This document shows positions 35,288-45,263 of a stretch of 64,000 nucleotides of DNA, one piece after another; within the stretch, counting starts at the first letter, position 1, and every line of letters starts with the position of its first letter. The notes under the pieces are model-generated. The model searched no databases, was not told the DNA's origin, and saw only the letters and a program-made list of their open reading frames with translations. This DNA comes from Paenibacillus illinoisensis NBRC 15959. Lineage in GTDB: Bacteria; Bacillota; Bacilli; Paenibacillales; Paenibacillaceae. The position numbers and the translations under genes were made by a program. Location: the NCBI RefSeq assembly GCF_004000925.1, contig NZ_BIME01000011.1, positions 62,001-126,000 on the forward strand, read 5' to 3'.

Positions 35288-36430
35288 CTAACGTTGGTTC
35301 AAGCAAGCGTATACGAGATTTCTCAAGCGTGGATGCACATAGGGCTCTTGATTGTTCAACATATGCTGCGCATACATGACGGTCAGCTGAGAGGACGGGT
35401 CTATGATCGCCAGAGCACCGGCTGCGCCGCTCCAGCCAAATTCACCAAGCGGACTGAGCGACCCGCTGGTCTGTTTGGAGCAATGGGTGCGAACACCGAG
35501 CCCGTAACCATACCCCGCAAGCTGCGACCACGTGAAATGACTTCGGGTTGCCTCTGTCAAATGATCCGTTCTCATGAGATTCACCGTCTCGGGTGCCAGG
35601 ATTCGAACGCCTTCGGGACTTGTTCCTTGATGGGTAAGTGCATTCAGAAAGACGGCGTAATCATTCACTGTGGAGTATAACCCGGCACCGCCGCTCTCAT
35701 ATTCCGAACCGATCCGGTAATCGTTCCCCTCCTTGCGAATAGGTGTGCTTAAAGACTCGCTATATTCATACTGTGGAGCCAAGCGGCATTGGTTCTCTTC
35801 CGATACATCGAAGCCGGTATCACGCATCCCGAGCGGGCCGGTAATTTCATCCCGAACATAGGCGCCGAACCGTCTTCCGTCCACGGCTTCGACCACAGCG
35901 GCAAGAACGTCATGGCTTAAACTGTAGCTCCACCTCGCACCCGGTTCGAACAACAGCGGTTCTTCGGCGATGGCCGCCGCAACTTCGCGGGTTGGCGCTC
36001 TGCCGCCTGTGCGTCTTACGACTTCCAGGATCGAAGGGGAACGGATATCATAAGAGAGCCCGGCCGACATGGTAAAGAGATCACGTACCCGGATCGCTCT
36101 CTTGGCTTTCTCCAATACCATTTCACCGCTCGGCAAGGTCACTTTCACGGCCATCTCGCCATATTCGGGAAGATAGTCCGACAACGGGTCATTTAACAGG
36201 AGCATTCCCTTTTCTACCAGCTGAAGGGCTGCCGTACAGGTCAGAATTTTGGTCAGTGAATACAGCCGAATGATCTGCGTATCGTGGATGGGAATACGTT
36301 CTTCCAAGTCAGCATAACCGCTGCTGTAGCGGAAGACCTCTTGATTACGGTGCAAAACCAAAACCTCTGCCCATGGAATACGCCAATCTGTTAGGCGGTC
36401 GATAAATACTGATAGCGGTTTGAAGTCCAT
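35288..36430 (-). CDS. Serine hydrolase, beta-lactamase/class-C family esterase
   Basis: 380 residues from ATG 36430 (GGAAGGAAG upstream). The catalytic S-x-x-K is in 'IRLYSLTKILTCTAALQLVE' (near residues 55-74), the Y-x-N-like position in 'RWSYSLSHDVLAAVVEA', and a terminal 'GEFGWSGAAGALAIID' corresponds to the KTG/HxG strand. No signal peptide, so probably a cytoplasmic esterase or acyl-removing enzyme acting on decorated oligosaccharides in this locus rather than a true beta-lactamase. 12 bp separate it from the deacetylase start. Confidence 0.88.
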   Translation of the reverse strand: MDFKPLSVFIDRLTDWRIPWAEVLVLHRNQEVFRYSSGYADLEERIPIHDTQIIRLYSLTKILTCTAALQLVEKGMLLLNDPLSDYLPEYGEMAVKVTLPSGEMVLEKAKRAIRVRDLFTMSAGLSYDIRSPSILEVVRRTGGRAPTREVAAAIAEEPLLFEPGARWSYSLSHDVLAAVVEAVDGRRFGAYVRDEITGPLGMRDTGFDVSEENQCRLAPQYEYSESLSTPIRKEGNDYRIGSEYESGGAGLYSTVNDYAVFLNALTHQGTSPEGVRILAPETVNLMRTDHLTEATRSHFTWSQLAGYGYGLGVRTHCSKQTSGSLSPLGEFGWSGAAGALAIIDPSSQLTVMYAQHMLNNQEPYVHPRLRNLVYACLNQR

Positions 36431-36455
36431 CGCTTTGCTTCCTTCCTGTCTTCAT

Positions 36456-38429
36456 TCACTCGTAATCGATAACTACCATCTGATGGCATTCAAGCTTTGG
36501 AACGGTGTAGCTAACCGAACCTTTCTCCCACTTAAAGGGAATGGACTGAACCTGCGGCGCCAAATACACATTCTTCACTTGATGGGGAGTCCGGATGGAC
36601 ACCTCAACATTATATAGGGGGATGATATCCTCAATCACTTCGATCTGTTTGCCACGGCGGACCGGGGACGCATACAGCAAATGGTGGACCAGCCTTTTCT
36701 CTTGCTTTTGATCCTGCAGGGTGGTTACGCCCTGGGCAGGCAGATCGGTGTTTAGCGTTTTATTAGGCAAGAGGCGGTTCAGCGCATACAGGATCGTCTC
36801 TTTCAGGATCAGACTTCCTTGGTTCGCATAATCCTCGAACACATTCCAGGCCAGATAGATGCCGCTGGCGCTCTCTACCATGCCCGGTCCGCCATAGACA
36901 TCGCTGCTTGGCGTATGCTGGTGCGAGCAGAAGGTAAAGACATCGCGGTTAAAATACGGGTCTTTCCTGCTTCCTAGCTCCGTTCCGCCGGCAAGTTCGA
37001 GCTTCTGGCCCTCCGTATACATGACAAAGGAAGCTTCCCCCAGGCTCGCAGGCTTGAACAACGGATGAAAAAAGTCCGGACGGTATGGATTCACTCCTGC
37101 ATATCTCACTCCAAAATCAATGGCAAAGGACGTGCCGTCTTGGTCCAGACCCGACCAGCCTGTGGCGAGAACCTTACCTCCCTGCTGCAAAAAGAAATCC
37201 AGCTTATCCTTCAGCTCGTCATTCACCGCCACATAATCCGGTAAAATAAGCACCTGATAATTCGAAAAATCATACTCCGTATCAATCACATCAAATAGGA
37301 TATTGCCCTCCAGCAGCATGCGTACAGCCCCTGCATCCGAATCGTTCCGACTTGCGTCTTCCTTGGCTTTAGGGTGCACGCCCGCTGCTTCCAAGGACAA
37401 CAACGCTACATCCGCAACGTTCGCGGCATTCACACACCATGCTTCCTTACTTTCGACTTCACGGTAGGCCACACCGATCAATTCATAGGTTGCCGGATCC
37501 ATAAGGCCGTCAGGCTGAAGCTGATCCCCAATTGAACATTTTGCACCATTTGCAAGACTGAGAGCGGTTTCATACCGAAGTGCATTTGGATGTTTATATC
37601 CGCCGAATTCTCCCCACGCGGTATGAAATTTCCCGGTCATGCCAAGAAATTCGAATCCGAGCGTTTGTACGTACCTGGCCGAAAGAGGAAAATGGTCATA
37701 ACCCCATCCACCTGTAGGCAGCGACTCCAGTTCCAAATGGGTATTCATTGCAGCCAAATCGCGACGACCACGCTTGATATGTCCGCCATTATGGAAAATG
37801 GGCAGACCTGGTTTTATCGATTCCACCGTTTCCTTCACCCTGGCTGTGTAATTGGCATATGTGCTCTCCCATAGGCTCTTCATCGCTTCCTCGTTGCGAG
37901 GGTCATCCCCCTTACGTCGTATGGTATCCACACAGTTATGACAGTAACATTTGCGTATACCCACAATATCGAGAAACAATCCGTCTACATCATACCGGAG
38001 CATAACCTCCCGAATCTGTTCGATCAGGATATCGAGATAAGGAGAGTTCATGCAAAACTGATGATAGCCTGGCTGCATGAAGCCTTCAGCCCAATTCGTT
38101 CGATCATTCATGTCACGGATCAGCCACTCGGGATGACGCCGGGCTAGCTTTTCATCCAAACCTGCCGAAAGATACACTGGTGTTTTTACGTTGATTTCAT
38201 GAGCTGCCTCGATCTGAGCCGCAAGCAAATCGAAGCTTAAACCCGGATGAATCTCGTTGGCCTCCGAAGAATGATACGCCCAGCCATGGTGGCACTTGGA
38301 GAACACGGTAATGGAGTCAACATGCCCCAGCTTCAACATGTCTTGAAACTGCCTTTTGTCAAAACGGTCCCCAATAGAAACAATGGCTTCCGAGGTATGG
38401 AAATCCAGATGGACTTGACGGAATCGCAT
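36456..38429 (-). CDS. GHL6-like putative glycoside hydrolase with beta-galactosidase-trimerisation-type domain
   Basis: 657 residues from ATG 38429 (GGAAG upstream). The N-terminal (beta/alpha)8-like half has 'LDFHTSEAIVSIGDRFDKRQ', 'VFSKCHHGWAYH' and 'VDGLFLDIVGIRKCYCHNC' (candidate catalytic Asp and two paired Cys). Residues about 390-520 resemble the Rossmann-like trimerisation domain of GH42 ('VLILPDYVAVND', 'VLATGWSGLDQDG'). Families of this kind are annotated as hypothetical glycosyl hydrolase 6 without assigned activity. First gene of the GH88 operon, divergent from an AraC regulator. Confidence 0.82.
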   Translation of the reverse strand: MRFRQVHLDFHTSEAIVSIGDRFDKRQFQDMLKLGHVDSITVFSKCHHGWAYHSSEANEIHPGLSFDLLAAQIEAAHEINVKTPVYLSAGLDEKLARRHPEWLIRDMNDRTNWAEGFMQPGYHQFCMNSPYLDILIEQIREVMLRYDVDGLFLDIVGIRKCYCHNCVDTIRRKGDDPRNEEAMKSLWESTYANYTARVKETVESIKPGLPIFHNGGHIKRGRRDLAAMNTHLELESLPTGGWGYDHFPLSARYVQTLGFEFLGMTGKFHTAWGEFGGYKHPNALRYETALSLANGAKCSIGDQLQPDGLMDPATYELIGVAYREVESKEAWCVNAANVADVALLSLEAAGVHPKAKEDASRNDSDAGAVRMLLEGNILFDVIDTEYDFSNYQVLILPDYVAVNDELKDKLDFFLQQGGKVLATGWSGLDQDGTSFAIDFGVRYAGVNPYRPDFFHPLFKPASLGEASFVMYTEGQKLELAGGTELGSRKDPYFNRDVFTFCSHQHTPSSDVYGGPGMVESASGIYLAWNVFEDYANQGSLILKETILYALNRLLPNKTLNTDLPAQGVTTLQDQKQEKRLVHHLLYASPVRRGKQIEVIEDIIPLYNVEVSIRTPHQVKNVYLAPQVQSIPFKWEKGSVSYTVPKLECHQMVVIDYE

Positions 38430-38587
38430 GATTTCGCTTCCTTTCTCGTTCATATATCCCTAATATAGGCCTTCCAGCATTGAACGAATAGGTGTAAAGA
38501 CGACTTTTTATAGCACAATTCCGACCATTCGCAATTCAGTGCATGATACAATAGGTGCATCATGAAGTAATGGAAAGGGCTGGCCGT

Positions 38588-39457
38588 ATGAATTGTCTGG
38601 AGCTAACCATCCCCCCACTTCCGCAATTAGTGACGATTGGTCACTCCATCTGGAATCCGGGACAGCAGCACCTGAGCCGTTCGTTTAACTTGTATGACAT
38701 GCTCTTTGTAATGAAGGGTACCTTGTACATGACGGAAGATGATGTGCCATTCGAAATCACAGCAGGCTCCTTGCTTGTGCTTGAGCCAAACCGTCTGCAT
38801 GTCGGGCACCGCCCTTGCGAAGAAGAAACGGAAATATACTGGCTCCACTTGGCCCACCCTGAGCCTGTCCGAACGATGGACAGCGGACATATTCCATGGT
38901 CGACCCCCTTCGCGAAAGGCTCCAACCTGGATGTCACTCCGCACCGGCAGGTCATGTACATTCCCAAATTCACAAGCCTGCACACCCCAAGCATTCTTCC
39001 CTACCTGCAGCGAATGATGGAGCTTCACCTAAGCTTGTCGCCCGCAACGTCCTTGCCGCTGCAGGGGCAGCTCGCTGGCTTGTTGACCGAACTGCAGTCG
39101 GCTATGCGTCTGCAATATGCTCCCCGTTCGAGAATACTGTGTGATCAAACGATAAGCTATCTCGAAGAGCATATTACCCGTCCCTTTGATGCGAAGCATA
39201 TGGAAGAAACGCTCCATTTCCATGTAGACTATCTCTCCCGCTGCCTGAAGAAATACACAGGGCTGAGTCCACTTCAATACCTGCACGAGCTGCAGATGAA
39301 TAAAGCTAAATCTCTTTTGGAAAATACGAGCCTTCCCGTATCCGAGATCGGTGTGCTGATCGGGATCGAGAATGCCAATTATTTTATTCGCTTATTCCGA
39401 AAAAAGCTGGGAATGACACCCGGTCAATATCGCAGCACCCGCTTGGGCCGCACATGA
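38588..39457 (+). CDS. AraC-family transcriptional regulator
   Basis: About 289 residues. Start uncertain: ATG 38588 follows GGAAAGGG by about ten bases; ATG 38570 and GTG 38555 are alternatives. An N-terminal cupin-like sensor ('VPFEITAGSLLVLEPNRLHV') and a C-terminal AraC double helix-turn-helix ('HFHVDYLSRCLKKYTGLSPL', 'IGIENANYFIRLFRKKLGMT') are present. Divergent from the GHL6-like gene, so it probably controls the GH88 operon in response to a sugar. Confidence 0.88.
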   Translation: MNCLELTIPPLPQLVTIGHSIWNPGQQHLSRSFNLYDMLFVMKGTLYMTEDDVPFEITAGSLLVLEPNRLHVGHRPCEEETEIYWLHLAHPEPVRTMDSGHIPWSTPFAKGSNLDVTPHRQVMYIPKFTSLHTPSILPYLQRMMELHLSLSPATSLPLQGQLAGLLTELQSAMRLQYAPRSRILCDQTISYLEEHITRPFDAKHMEETLHFHVDYLSRCLKKYTGLSPLQYLHELQMNKAKSLLENTSLPVSEIGVLIGIENANYFIRLFRKKLGMTPGQYRSTRLGRT

Positions 39458-39459
39458 CA

Positions 39460-39493
39460 AAAACAGCAGGAACGTAATCGTCCCTGCTGTTTT
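39460..39493 (+). terminator. Rho-independent terminator
   Basis: AAAACAGCAGG pairs with CCTGCTGTTTT, extended by ACG/CGT across a TAAT loop, right after the AraC stop codon. Confidence 0.85.
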
Positions 39494-39564
39494 CTTATGA
39501 GCTCATATTGTTTTGTTATGAGTTCCTATTGTTTTCCTATGAGTCTCTGTTGTTTTCTTATCAA
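39488..39564. repeat. 21-bp tandem direct repeat, 3.6 copies
   Basis: Units begin TGTTTTCTTATGAG, TGTTTTGTTATGAG, TGTTTTCCTATGAG and TGTTTTCTTATCAAG at 39488, 39509, 39530 and 39551. The last seven bases of each unit vary. It lies between two convergent AraC genes and overlaps the end of the terminator stem. Confidence 0.85.
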
Positions 39565-39569
39565 GACGT

Positions 39570-40430
39570 TTAGACGTGTTTCTCCCGATATTCCGTAGGC
39601 GTACACAGGTAAACCTTCTTGAACTGGCGGGCGTAATAATTCTGGTCCCGGAAGCCGCTCTCTTGAGCCACTTGCAAAATGGACAAATTGGGATTACGCA
39701 GAAGCGTACAGGAATAATCCAGCCTCCGCCGGATCACATAGTCCATGGGCGTTGTTTGGAAGTTCCTTGCGAACTCGCGAAGAAACTGCCTTTTGGACAA
39801 ATACGCCCTTTCCGCTAGCATATCCAGATTGAGCGGCTCCTGAAAGTGTTCCTCCAAGTACGTAATGGACTCGGCGATTCGCAGCGCTTTATTCTGAGGC
39901 CACCCGTTGTTCGCCACATAATAACGGGAGAGCACACCCATGAGTGCCGTAAAGTAGGAGCGGATCATCATTCGGTAACCTTCTGGCTTCTGATCATGCT
40001 CATCCAGGATGACGTCAAGCAGACCGGTGACCTGCCGCAGCTGTTCATCATTCAGGGTAAGCATTCCTTTGAAGTTCATTTCCTTCCGGTAGAACGGCTC
40101 GAAATAAAATAATGCCTGGAAGCCAGCCATCAGCTTCAGTTCCTGCAGCTGAGTCATCTGGTCAGGATGAAACATGACGTTGACGTACTCGATATGATCC
40201 ACGTCTTTATAGCCGTGAGACACATTGCCATGGATGAAGAACACCTGCCCGGCGGAGATCGGATACTCCCTTCCTTCGATAATGTGCGTTGCGGTACCTC
40301 CAAGAATAACAACGAGCTCGGAATAGTCATGCTGGTGGACATCAAAGTCATGAGTTAGAGGGCATTTCTCGATGCGAAAAATAAAATCCGTTTCCAGCCC
40401 CAGGTCCAGATAATGGCTTTTTCTATTCAT
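39570..40430 (-). CDS. AraC-family transcriptional regulator with cupin sensor
   Basis: 286 residues. N-terminal AraC-binding cupin ('HQHDYSELVVILGGTATHII', 'GQVFFIHGNVSHGYKD'), as in RhaS/RhaR and melibiose regulators, and C-terminal helix-turn-helix pair ('ERAYLSKRQFLREFARNFQT', 'ESGFRDQNYYARQFKKVYLC'). It is divergent from the plus-strand unknown-GH2-lyase operon at 40525, which it most likely regulates. Confidence 0.9.
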   Translation of the reverse strand: MNRKSHYLDLGLETDFIFRIEKCPLTHDFDVHQHDYSELVVILGGTATHIIEGREYPISAGQVFFIHGNVSHGYKDVDHIEYVNVMFHPDQMTQLQELKLMAGFQALFYFEPFYRKEMNFKGMLTLNDEQLRQVTGLLDVILDEHDQKPEGYRMMIRSYFTALMGVLSRYYVANNGWPQNKALRIAESITYLEEHFQEPLNLDMLAERAYLSKRQFLREFARNFQTTPMDYVIRRRLDYSCTLLRNPNLSILQVAQESGFRDQNYYARQFKKVYLCTPTEYREKHV

Positions 40431-40524
40431 GTCGCTATTATGCTAAAGAAGGTCACTATCGTCAAGGAATCCTGAAGCCAATTACAGTAACATGGGGATA
40501 AAAGACATGAAACTGAGGTGGCTT

Positions 40525-41169
40525 ATGTACCGCTATCATTTCCGTGCGCAGTGCCGCGAGAATATGGACCCGAAGCAATTGTTCCGCGAAGCATTACCCG
40601 TACTCCAACTTCAAACCCGGATGAAGGAACTCGAGGCCTGTCAACTTAGTCTGTTCCATTTCGGGACACAGCTGTTTCTTTATTATGAAAGTCCGGTCCA
40701 ATCGGTTGATCCTCATGAACTGTTCGCTCACTGTGAAGACGCTTTGGAAATTTGGCCCGGAATGAGCAGTGCTAGAAGGTGGGTACCGATGATCGATATT
40801 TTTCACTATCACAAGCCGGTCAGCGAGAAACAATGGTTAAGACAAAACGCTTCGGCCCGGCCTTATGCCAGAATCGCCCATCTCAAGCCGGATCAGGTCG
40901 CCAGTTATGTCTTTTACCATTACCAATACCAGGAGGAGAAGCCGGGGGATGGCGATAAGTACGGTTTGATTGCCCTGCATGAGAATCTGATGTTCTTCTA
41001 CTCGGAAGATCCAGCAACCATCGAGAAGCCGTCCTATTCAGGCAAGCTCTCCACATCCCATACGCCGCCTGATTGGGCGGGAACGATGGAGCCTCACTTC
41101 ATACCCTGGGATTCGTCCGATGGGAGCTCCCGGATCTGGCTGGAAATTCCGCTCGTTATACGGGCATAA
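40525..41169 (+). CDS. Unknown protein of the GH2 operon
   Basis: About 214 residues from ATG 40525, chosen because GAGGTGG lies just upstream (the frame also opens at 40492). No signal peptide or membrane helix. Rich in aromatics and His ('MIDIFHYHKPVSEKQWLRQN', 'VASYVFYHYQYQEEKPGDGD'). I do not recognise the family; a sugar-binding or mutarotase-like role is only a guess from position. It is 30 bp upstream of the GH2 gene and surely co-transcribed. Confidence 0.75.
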   Translation: MYRYHFRAQCRENMDPKQLFREALPVLQLQTRMKELEACQLSLFHFGTQLFLYYESPVQSVDPHELFAHCEDALEIWPGMSSARRWVPMIDIFHYHKPVSEKQWLRQNASARPYARIAHLKPDQVASYVFYHYQYQEEKPGDGDKYGLIALHENLMFFYSEDPATIEKPSYSGKLSTSHTPPDWAGTMEPHFIPWDSSDGSSRIWLEIPLVIRA

Positions 41170-41199
41170 CGAATGTCAAACGAAAGGAGTATTCCTACC

Positions 41200-44100
41200 A
41201 TGCGAACTCAATATTGCTTAAACGGTGAGTGGAATTTCATGCCTTTGTATGAGCAGGGCACTGGCTTCGGGCTTCCTGGAGAGCTAGTTTACGAAGAGCA
41301 GAAGGTTCAAGTTCCCTCCAGCTGGAGAAGCTCCTACGAAAGGCTGCCGGGAAAGAACTTCGGGATCATTCCTGATTACGAATATGCTCCTTATGATGTA
41401 TTTCAGTATCCGAAAGAATGGTCCCAAGCGGAAGCGGGAGTTCTTCACCGGTCATTCCGGGTGCCTCCATCCATGAATGAACCAGGAACACGTATCTTCC
41501 TCCGTATGGACGGAATCATGCAAAAGGCTGCCGTATATTTGGACCATCAGCTCGTGGCTATATGGGAAGATGGTTACCTGCCGCTTCTCGTGGACATCAC
41601 CGAATGGGTCAAAAAGGATACAGAGCACGATCTTCATGTGGTCTGCGGCAGCTTTGACAAGGTCGAGATTCCTTCAGGTCAACAAAAAATCACGGGCCTT
41701 GCAGGCTCGTGGTTCGGTTCGATTGCCAGAGGGACATGGCAGGACGTATATCTGGAAAGTCGGCCGGAGATCTCGCTTGCCGATGTAACGATCCGAACGT
41801 CGGTACGGGAGAATCGGCTGGACGTAGATGCTGAAGTAATCCATCCCTTGGCTTCCTCCTTGAAGACATCCCACAAGGCTATTCTTCATGTGCGCGAGAA
41901 CAGTGATTCGACATCCTCCCCTATCCTTCAAGCTGAAACTGACGTGTTAGCCGTAAGCGGCCAAGGGGTTTCGAGCCGGCTGACGTTCCGCCTGGATTGG
42001 GAGGACGCCAAGTACTGGAATCCGGAGCAGCCTTTCTTGTACAGCTTGGAGCTTGTGCTCCTGGACGGTGAACGGGTTATCGACCGGGTGGTACAGCCAT
42101 TCGGCTTCCGTGAGATCTGGACAGAGGGTTCGCAGTTTATCCTTAACGGTACGCCCATGAACTTGCGCAGTGACTCCTGGCATTTCCAGGGTGCCATTCA
42201 ACAAACGCAGGAGTACGTACGCACCTGGTATGGGATGTGCAAGGAGGCAGGAGTTAACTGTGTTCGTCTGCATGCCGCGCCTCATCCGACCTATTATCTG
42301 GATATCGCCGATGAGATGGGCATGCTGATTGTGGATGAAACGGCCATTTACGGTTCGAGCAAATCCATGCCTGCAGATCATCCCGATTATATCGCGAACT
42401 GCACAGCCCATGTCCGCAGACTGGTAGAGCGTGACCGTAATCATCCATCCATCATCCTGTGGAGCTTGCAGAACGAGATGCGCTGGGTGGACGGCCGCGA
42501 TATATTCAAGCAGCATATGCCTTCCATGATGAACCTCATTCGTGAGTTAGATCCAACCCGCCCGATCATTGCAGAAGGCGATAACCGTCTGCTTCCCAAA
42601 GAACTCACGGAGGTGGAGAGCAGGCACTATAACATAGACGGCACCATCGACGCGTGGGATCGGAAGGTGCCTCTCGTGTTCGGAGAGCATGGCGGCTGGT
42701 GGTATGTCTGCCCCCAGAACAGCAGCATGTACGTAGGTTTGACCGCGTATCGAAACACGGATGAATGTATCAAAGGTCTGGCCGAGAAGGAGCGGCTGTT
42801 CGTGGAATATGCGAGGCGACAAGGCGTTTCCGGAATCTCTACCTTCAACTTCGCCCATTATTTCATGCGGGCCATGCCGGAGCGCGATGTTGTGCTTCCT
42901 CCATCCGCTCCAGATACGCCGGGGCCGAAACCAAAAGTCATTCCCAAATACGCGCTAACGCTCAATAACGGTCTTCTTCCGAAGGAATATCCGCTTTATA
43001 TGAAGAACCCGTCCTTCCCGATCATGGAGGCCTCTTTCAAGCCAGCTACCATGATACCGGCAGAATACAATCGTTCCTTCTTCGATGATAAGCCGATTTC
43101 GAGAAGCTTCGATGTCTATAACGATACGTTCCATTCAAGTAAGACTCGGATTGAATGCGAAGTACGTCAGGAAGGCAGACTCCTTCACCAGGAACTCTTC
43201 CTGTTCAACCAAGAACCGGCGATTCATGAGATCGTGACCGTAACCTGGAAACCTGAGCCTGTTAAGGATGTAACAGCTATACACGTTCATGCTTCAATGT
43301 TTCACGGCGAAAAGCTCGTTCATGAGCTGAATTTGAAGTACAAACTGTATCCCTCACACTATAAGACCACCCCTGTCTCTATAGGCCGACCTGTGGTCTA
43401 CATAGGCCGGAGCGAGGATTTCGATTTGATGAACAGCCTTGTCCCGGAATGCAGCCAAATCCGGCTTGAACAGCTTGGTGAGCTTTCCCCCACTCACCTC
43501 GTCGTTGCAGGCAGCGGACTGGAGGATGAGGACGGACAACTGGAGATCGCGCTCCAGGATTATGTACGGAGGGGCGGGCGTCTTCTCCTATTGGAGCAGC
43601 TGCATCTGTCTCTGGGTCATTTGACGATTTCGCGGCAGGATTTCATCCGAGCCCAAGCGGGCAGTTATGACCATCCCATCCTTCAGGGCTTGGACAATGA
43701 TGATTTGATGTATTGGCACGAAAAGATCCGTGAGGATGGCCCTCCTCCGATCATCCACGCCGCTTTCGAGAAACCGATCAAGGGCAGCTTCAATATGATC
43801 CTGGAATGCAGCGCAGGGGATTTTGGAGATGGCGGGGATCTGTGGTCCCCTCTTCTGGAATACCGGGATGGCAGCGGTCTCTTCATCGCTAATCAACTGC
43901 AGCTCATGGAGCACTTCGATACAGTCCCAGCGGCCTGCTGCTTGCTTCGCAACATGCTCGCTTATGCAGGAAACGTCGACACGATATCGATCCGAACGGG
44001 TGCATGGGTTGAACCGGGAGAAAAAGCAGAGCATTTCCTGCGGTCCCTTGGCCTTTCCTTCGACGTGCTCGGAAATATCACGAGCAGCCTTCTCGGGACA

Positions 44101-45192
44101 TATCAACTTATTGTCGTGGAGCCAAACCTCCTGTTAGATTCGAATTCCATAGCCCTGTTGAATGAATATGTTTGGCAGGGGGGTAAACTCGTCATCCTTC
44201 CCGCTGCTCCAGGTCATGAAGCCTCCCTTTCTGCTCTGTTGAAGCGCCCTGTCTCGATCCTGAAGCATGAAACATACCACTTGGAGGCGAATTACGATAG
44301 GCCTGCGGTCCAAGGATTAAGTCCGGTTGACCTGTTCGGTTTCGACAAGGTTTTTCTCTCACCCAGAGAAGTCGTTAATCGTCCCTTGGCCTCTTACCGT
44401 CTGGATACGACCGATACAGCAGTACTATGTGCAAGCGTAGAAGGGACTGCGTGGAAGGATTATTTTGTGCATGGGCATACGTCGGAATACAGCAGGCTGG
44501 CATTGGTGGAGCTAAACCGGGATCATCAGCGTCCTGCCGGGAGTTTCGTACTGCAAGTGGAACAGGAACAAGGATGTATCATTTTATCTCAACTTCTCCT
44601 AGAACCGGATTCCGCCAAGTCCATACGCTTATATAGCCGACTCTTGGCCAATCTGGGGGCTGCCATAGACGACGGTCTTCTTCACAGATCCAAAACAGAC
44701 GCGCACTGGTCCGTTGAAAAGGTCATGGCCCTGCCTTGCAAGCCTTGGGTCAATTACGAGGCGATGAAGGCCTATTATACGGACCCGGAATTCTCGCTGA
44801 ACAATCTGGGCGAGGGGCTCTACGGCTGGATGCTCAAGAAAGAACGAAGCTCTTCGGACGGTGCCTTTCTTATCCAGGATCCTGGGGATGAGCGCTGGTT
44901 CCTCAGCTGTTTCGTTCATGGTTTGGACCCTTCATGCAATCCGGTCGATGGTATCCTTCGAGGTAAGCTTCAAGTTAACACGAACTGCGAATATGAGATT
45001 TATCTGAACGGAAGCCGTGTTCCCGATCCGGAGAAGCATATTGAACTGCGTGCCGGTATTAATCGTCTGATCGCCATCGTGCAAGGATCCGGGGAGGACA
45101 TCCGGTTCGGTATGGTATTTAGGAACGCAGACGGTTCATACATGAGGCATCTTCAATATCGTCTGACCTTGGATGATGTAGAGCCCAAATAG
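41200..45192 (+). CDS. Very large glycoside hydrolase family 2 protein
   Basis: 1330 residues from ATG 41200 (AAAGGAG upstream). The GH2 order is seen: jelly-roll sugar-binding domain (about 5-190), Ig-like domain ('LNVG'-free variant, about 200-310), TIM barrel with acid/base Glu426 in 'HPSIILWSLQNEMRW' and probable nucleophile Glu496 in 'VPLVFGEHGGW'. The C-terminal 700 residues contain glutamine-amidotransferase-like segments ('YVRRGGRLLLLEQLHL', 'YVWQGGKLVILPAAPG') and a jelly-roll end. No signal, so intracellular. It probably acts as a beta-glycosidase or beta-glucuronidase on imported oligosaccharides. Much longer than typical GH2 (600-1000). Confidence 0.92.
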   Translation: MRTQYCLNGEWNFMPLYEQGTGFGLPGELVYEEQKVQVPSSWRSSYERLPGKNFGIIPDYEYAPYDVFQYPKEWSQAEAGVLHRSFRVPPSMNEPGTRIFLRMDGIMQKAAVYLDHQLVAIWEDGYLPLLVDITEWVKKDTEHDLHVVCGSFDKVEIPSGQQKITGLAGSWFGSIARGTWQDVYLESRPEISLADVTIRTSVRENRLDVDAEVIHPLASSLKTSHKAILHVRENSDSTSSPILQAETDVLAVSGQGVSSRLTFRLDWEDAKYWNPEQPFLYSLELVLLDGERVIDRVVQPFGFREIWTEGSQFILNGTPMNLRSDSWHFQGAIQQTQEYVRTWYGMCKEAGVNCVRLHAAPHPTYYLDIADEMGMLIVDETAIYGSSKSMPADHPDYIANCTAHVRRLVERDRNHPSIILWSLQNEMRWVDGRDIFKQHMPSMMNLIRELDPTRPIIAEGDNRLLPKELTEVESRHYNIDGTIDAWDRKVPLVFGEHGGWWYVCPQNSSMYVGLTAYRNTDECIKGLAEKERLFVEYARRQGVSGISTFNFAHYFMRAMPERDVVLPPSAPDTPGPKPKVIPKYALTLNNGLLPKEYPLYMKNPSFPIMEASFKPATMIPAEYNRSFFDDKPISRSFDVYNDTFHSSKTRIECEVRQEGRLLHQELFLFNQEPAIHEIVTVTWKPEPVKDVTAIHVHASMFHGEKLVHELNLKYKLYPSHYKTTPVSIGRPVVYIGRSEDFDLMNSLVPECSQIRLEQLGELSPTHLVVAGSGLEDEDGQLEIALQDYVRRGGRLLLLEQLHLSLGHLTISRQDFIRAQAGSYDHPILQGLDNDDLMYWHEKIREDGPPPIIHAAFEKPIKGSFNMILECSAGDFGDGGDLWSPLLEYRDGSGLFIANQLQLMEHFDTVPAACCLLRNMLAYAGNVDTISIRTGAWVEPGEKAEHFLRSLGLSFDVLGNITSSLLGTYQLIVVEPNLLLDSNSIALLNEYVWQGGKLVILPAAPGHEASLSALLKRPVSILKHETYHLEANYDRPAVQGLSPVDLFGFDKVFLSPREVVNRPLASYRLDTTDTAVLCASVEGTAWKDYFVHGHTSEYSRLALVELNRDHQRPAGSFVLQVEQEQGCIILSQLLLEPDSAKSIRLYSRLLANLGAAIDDGLLHRSKTDAHWSVEKVMALPCKPWVNYEAMKAYYTDPEFSLNNLGEGLYGWMLKKERSSSDGAFLIQDPGDERWFLSCFVHGLDPSCNPVDGILRGKLQVNTNCEYEIYLNGSRVPDPEKHIELRAGINRLIAIVQGSGEDIRFGMVFRNADGSYMRHLQYRLTLDDVEPK

Positions 45193-45263
45193 GTTTACTT
45201 TTCGTATCTGATACTGCGATAAAGATATTGAAGAATCATTCCATTTCAGAAGAGGTAGGTTGC

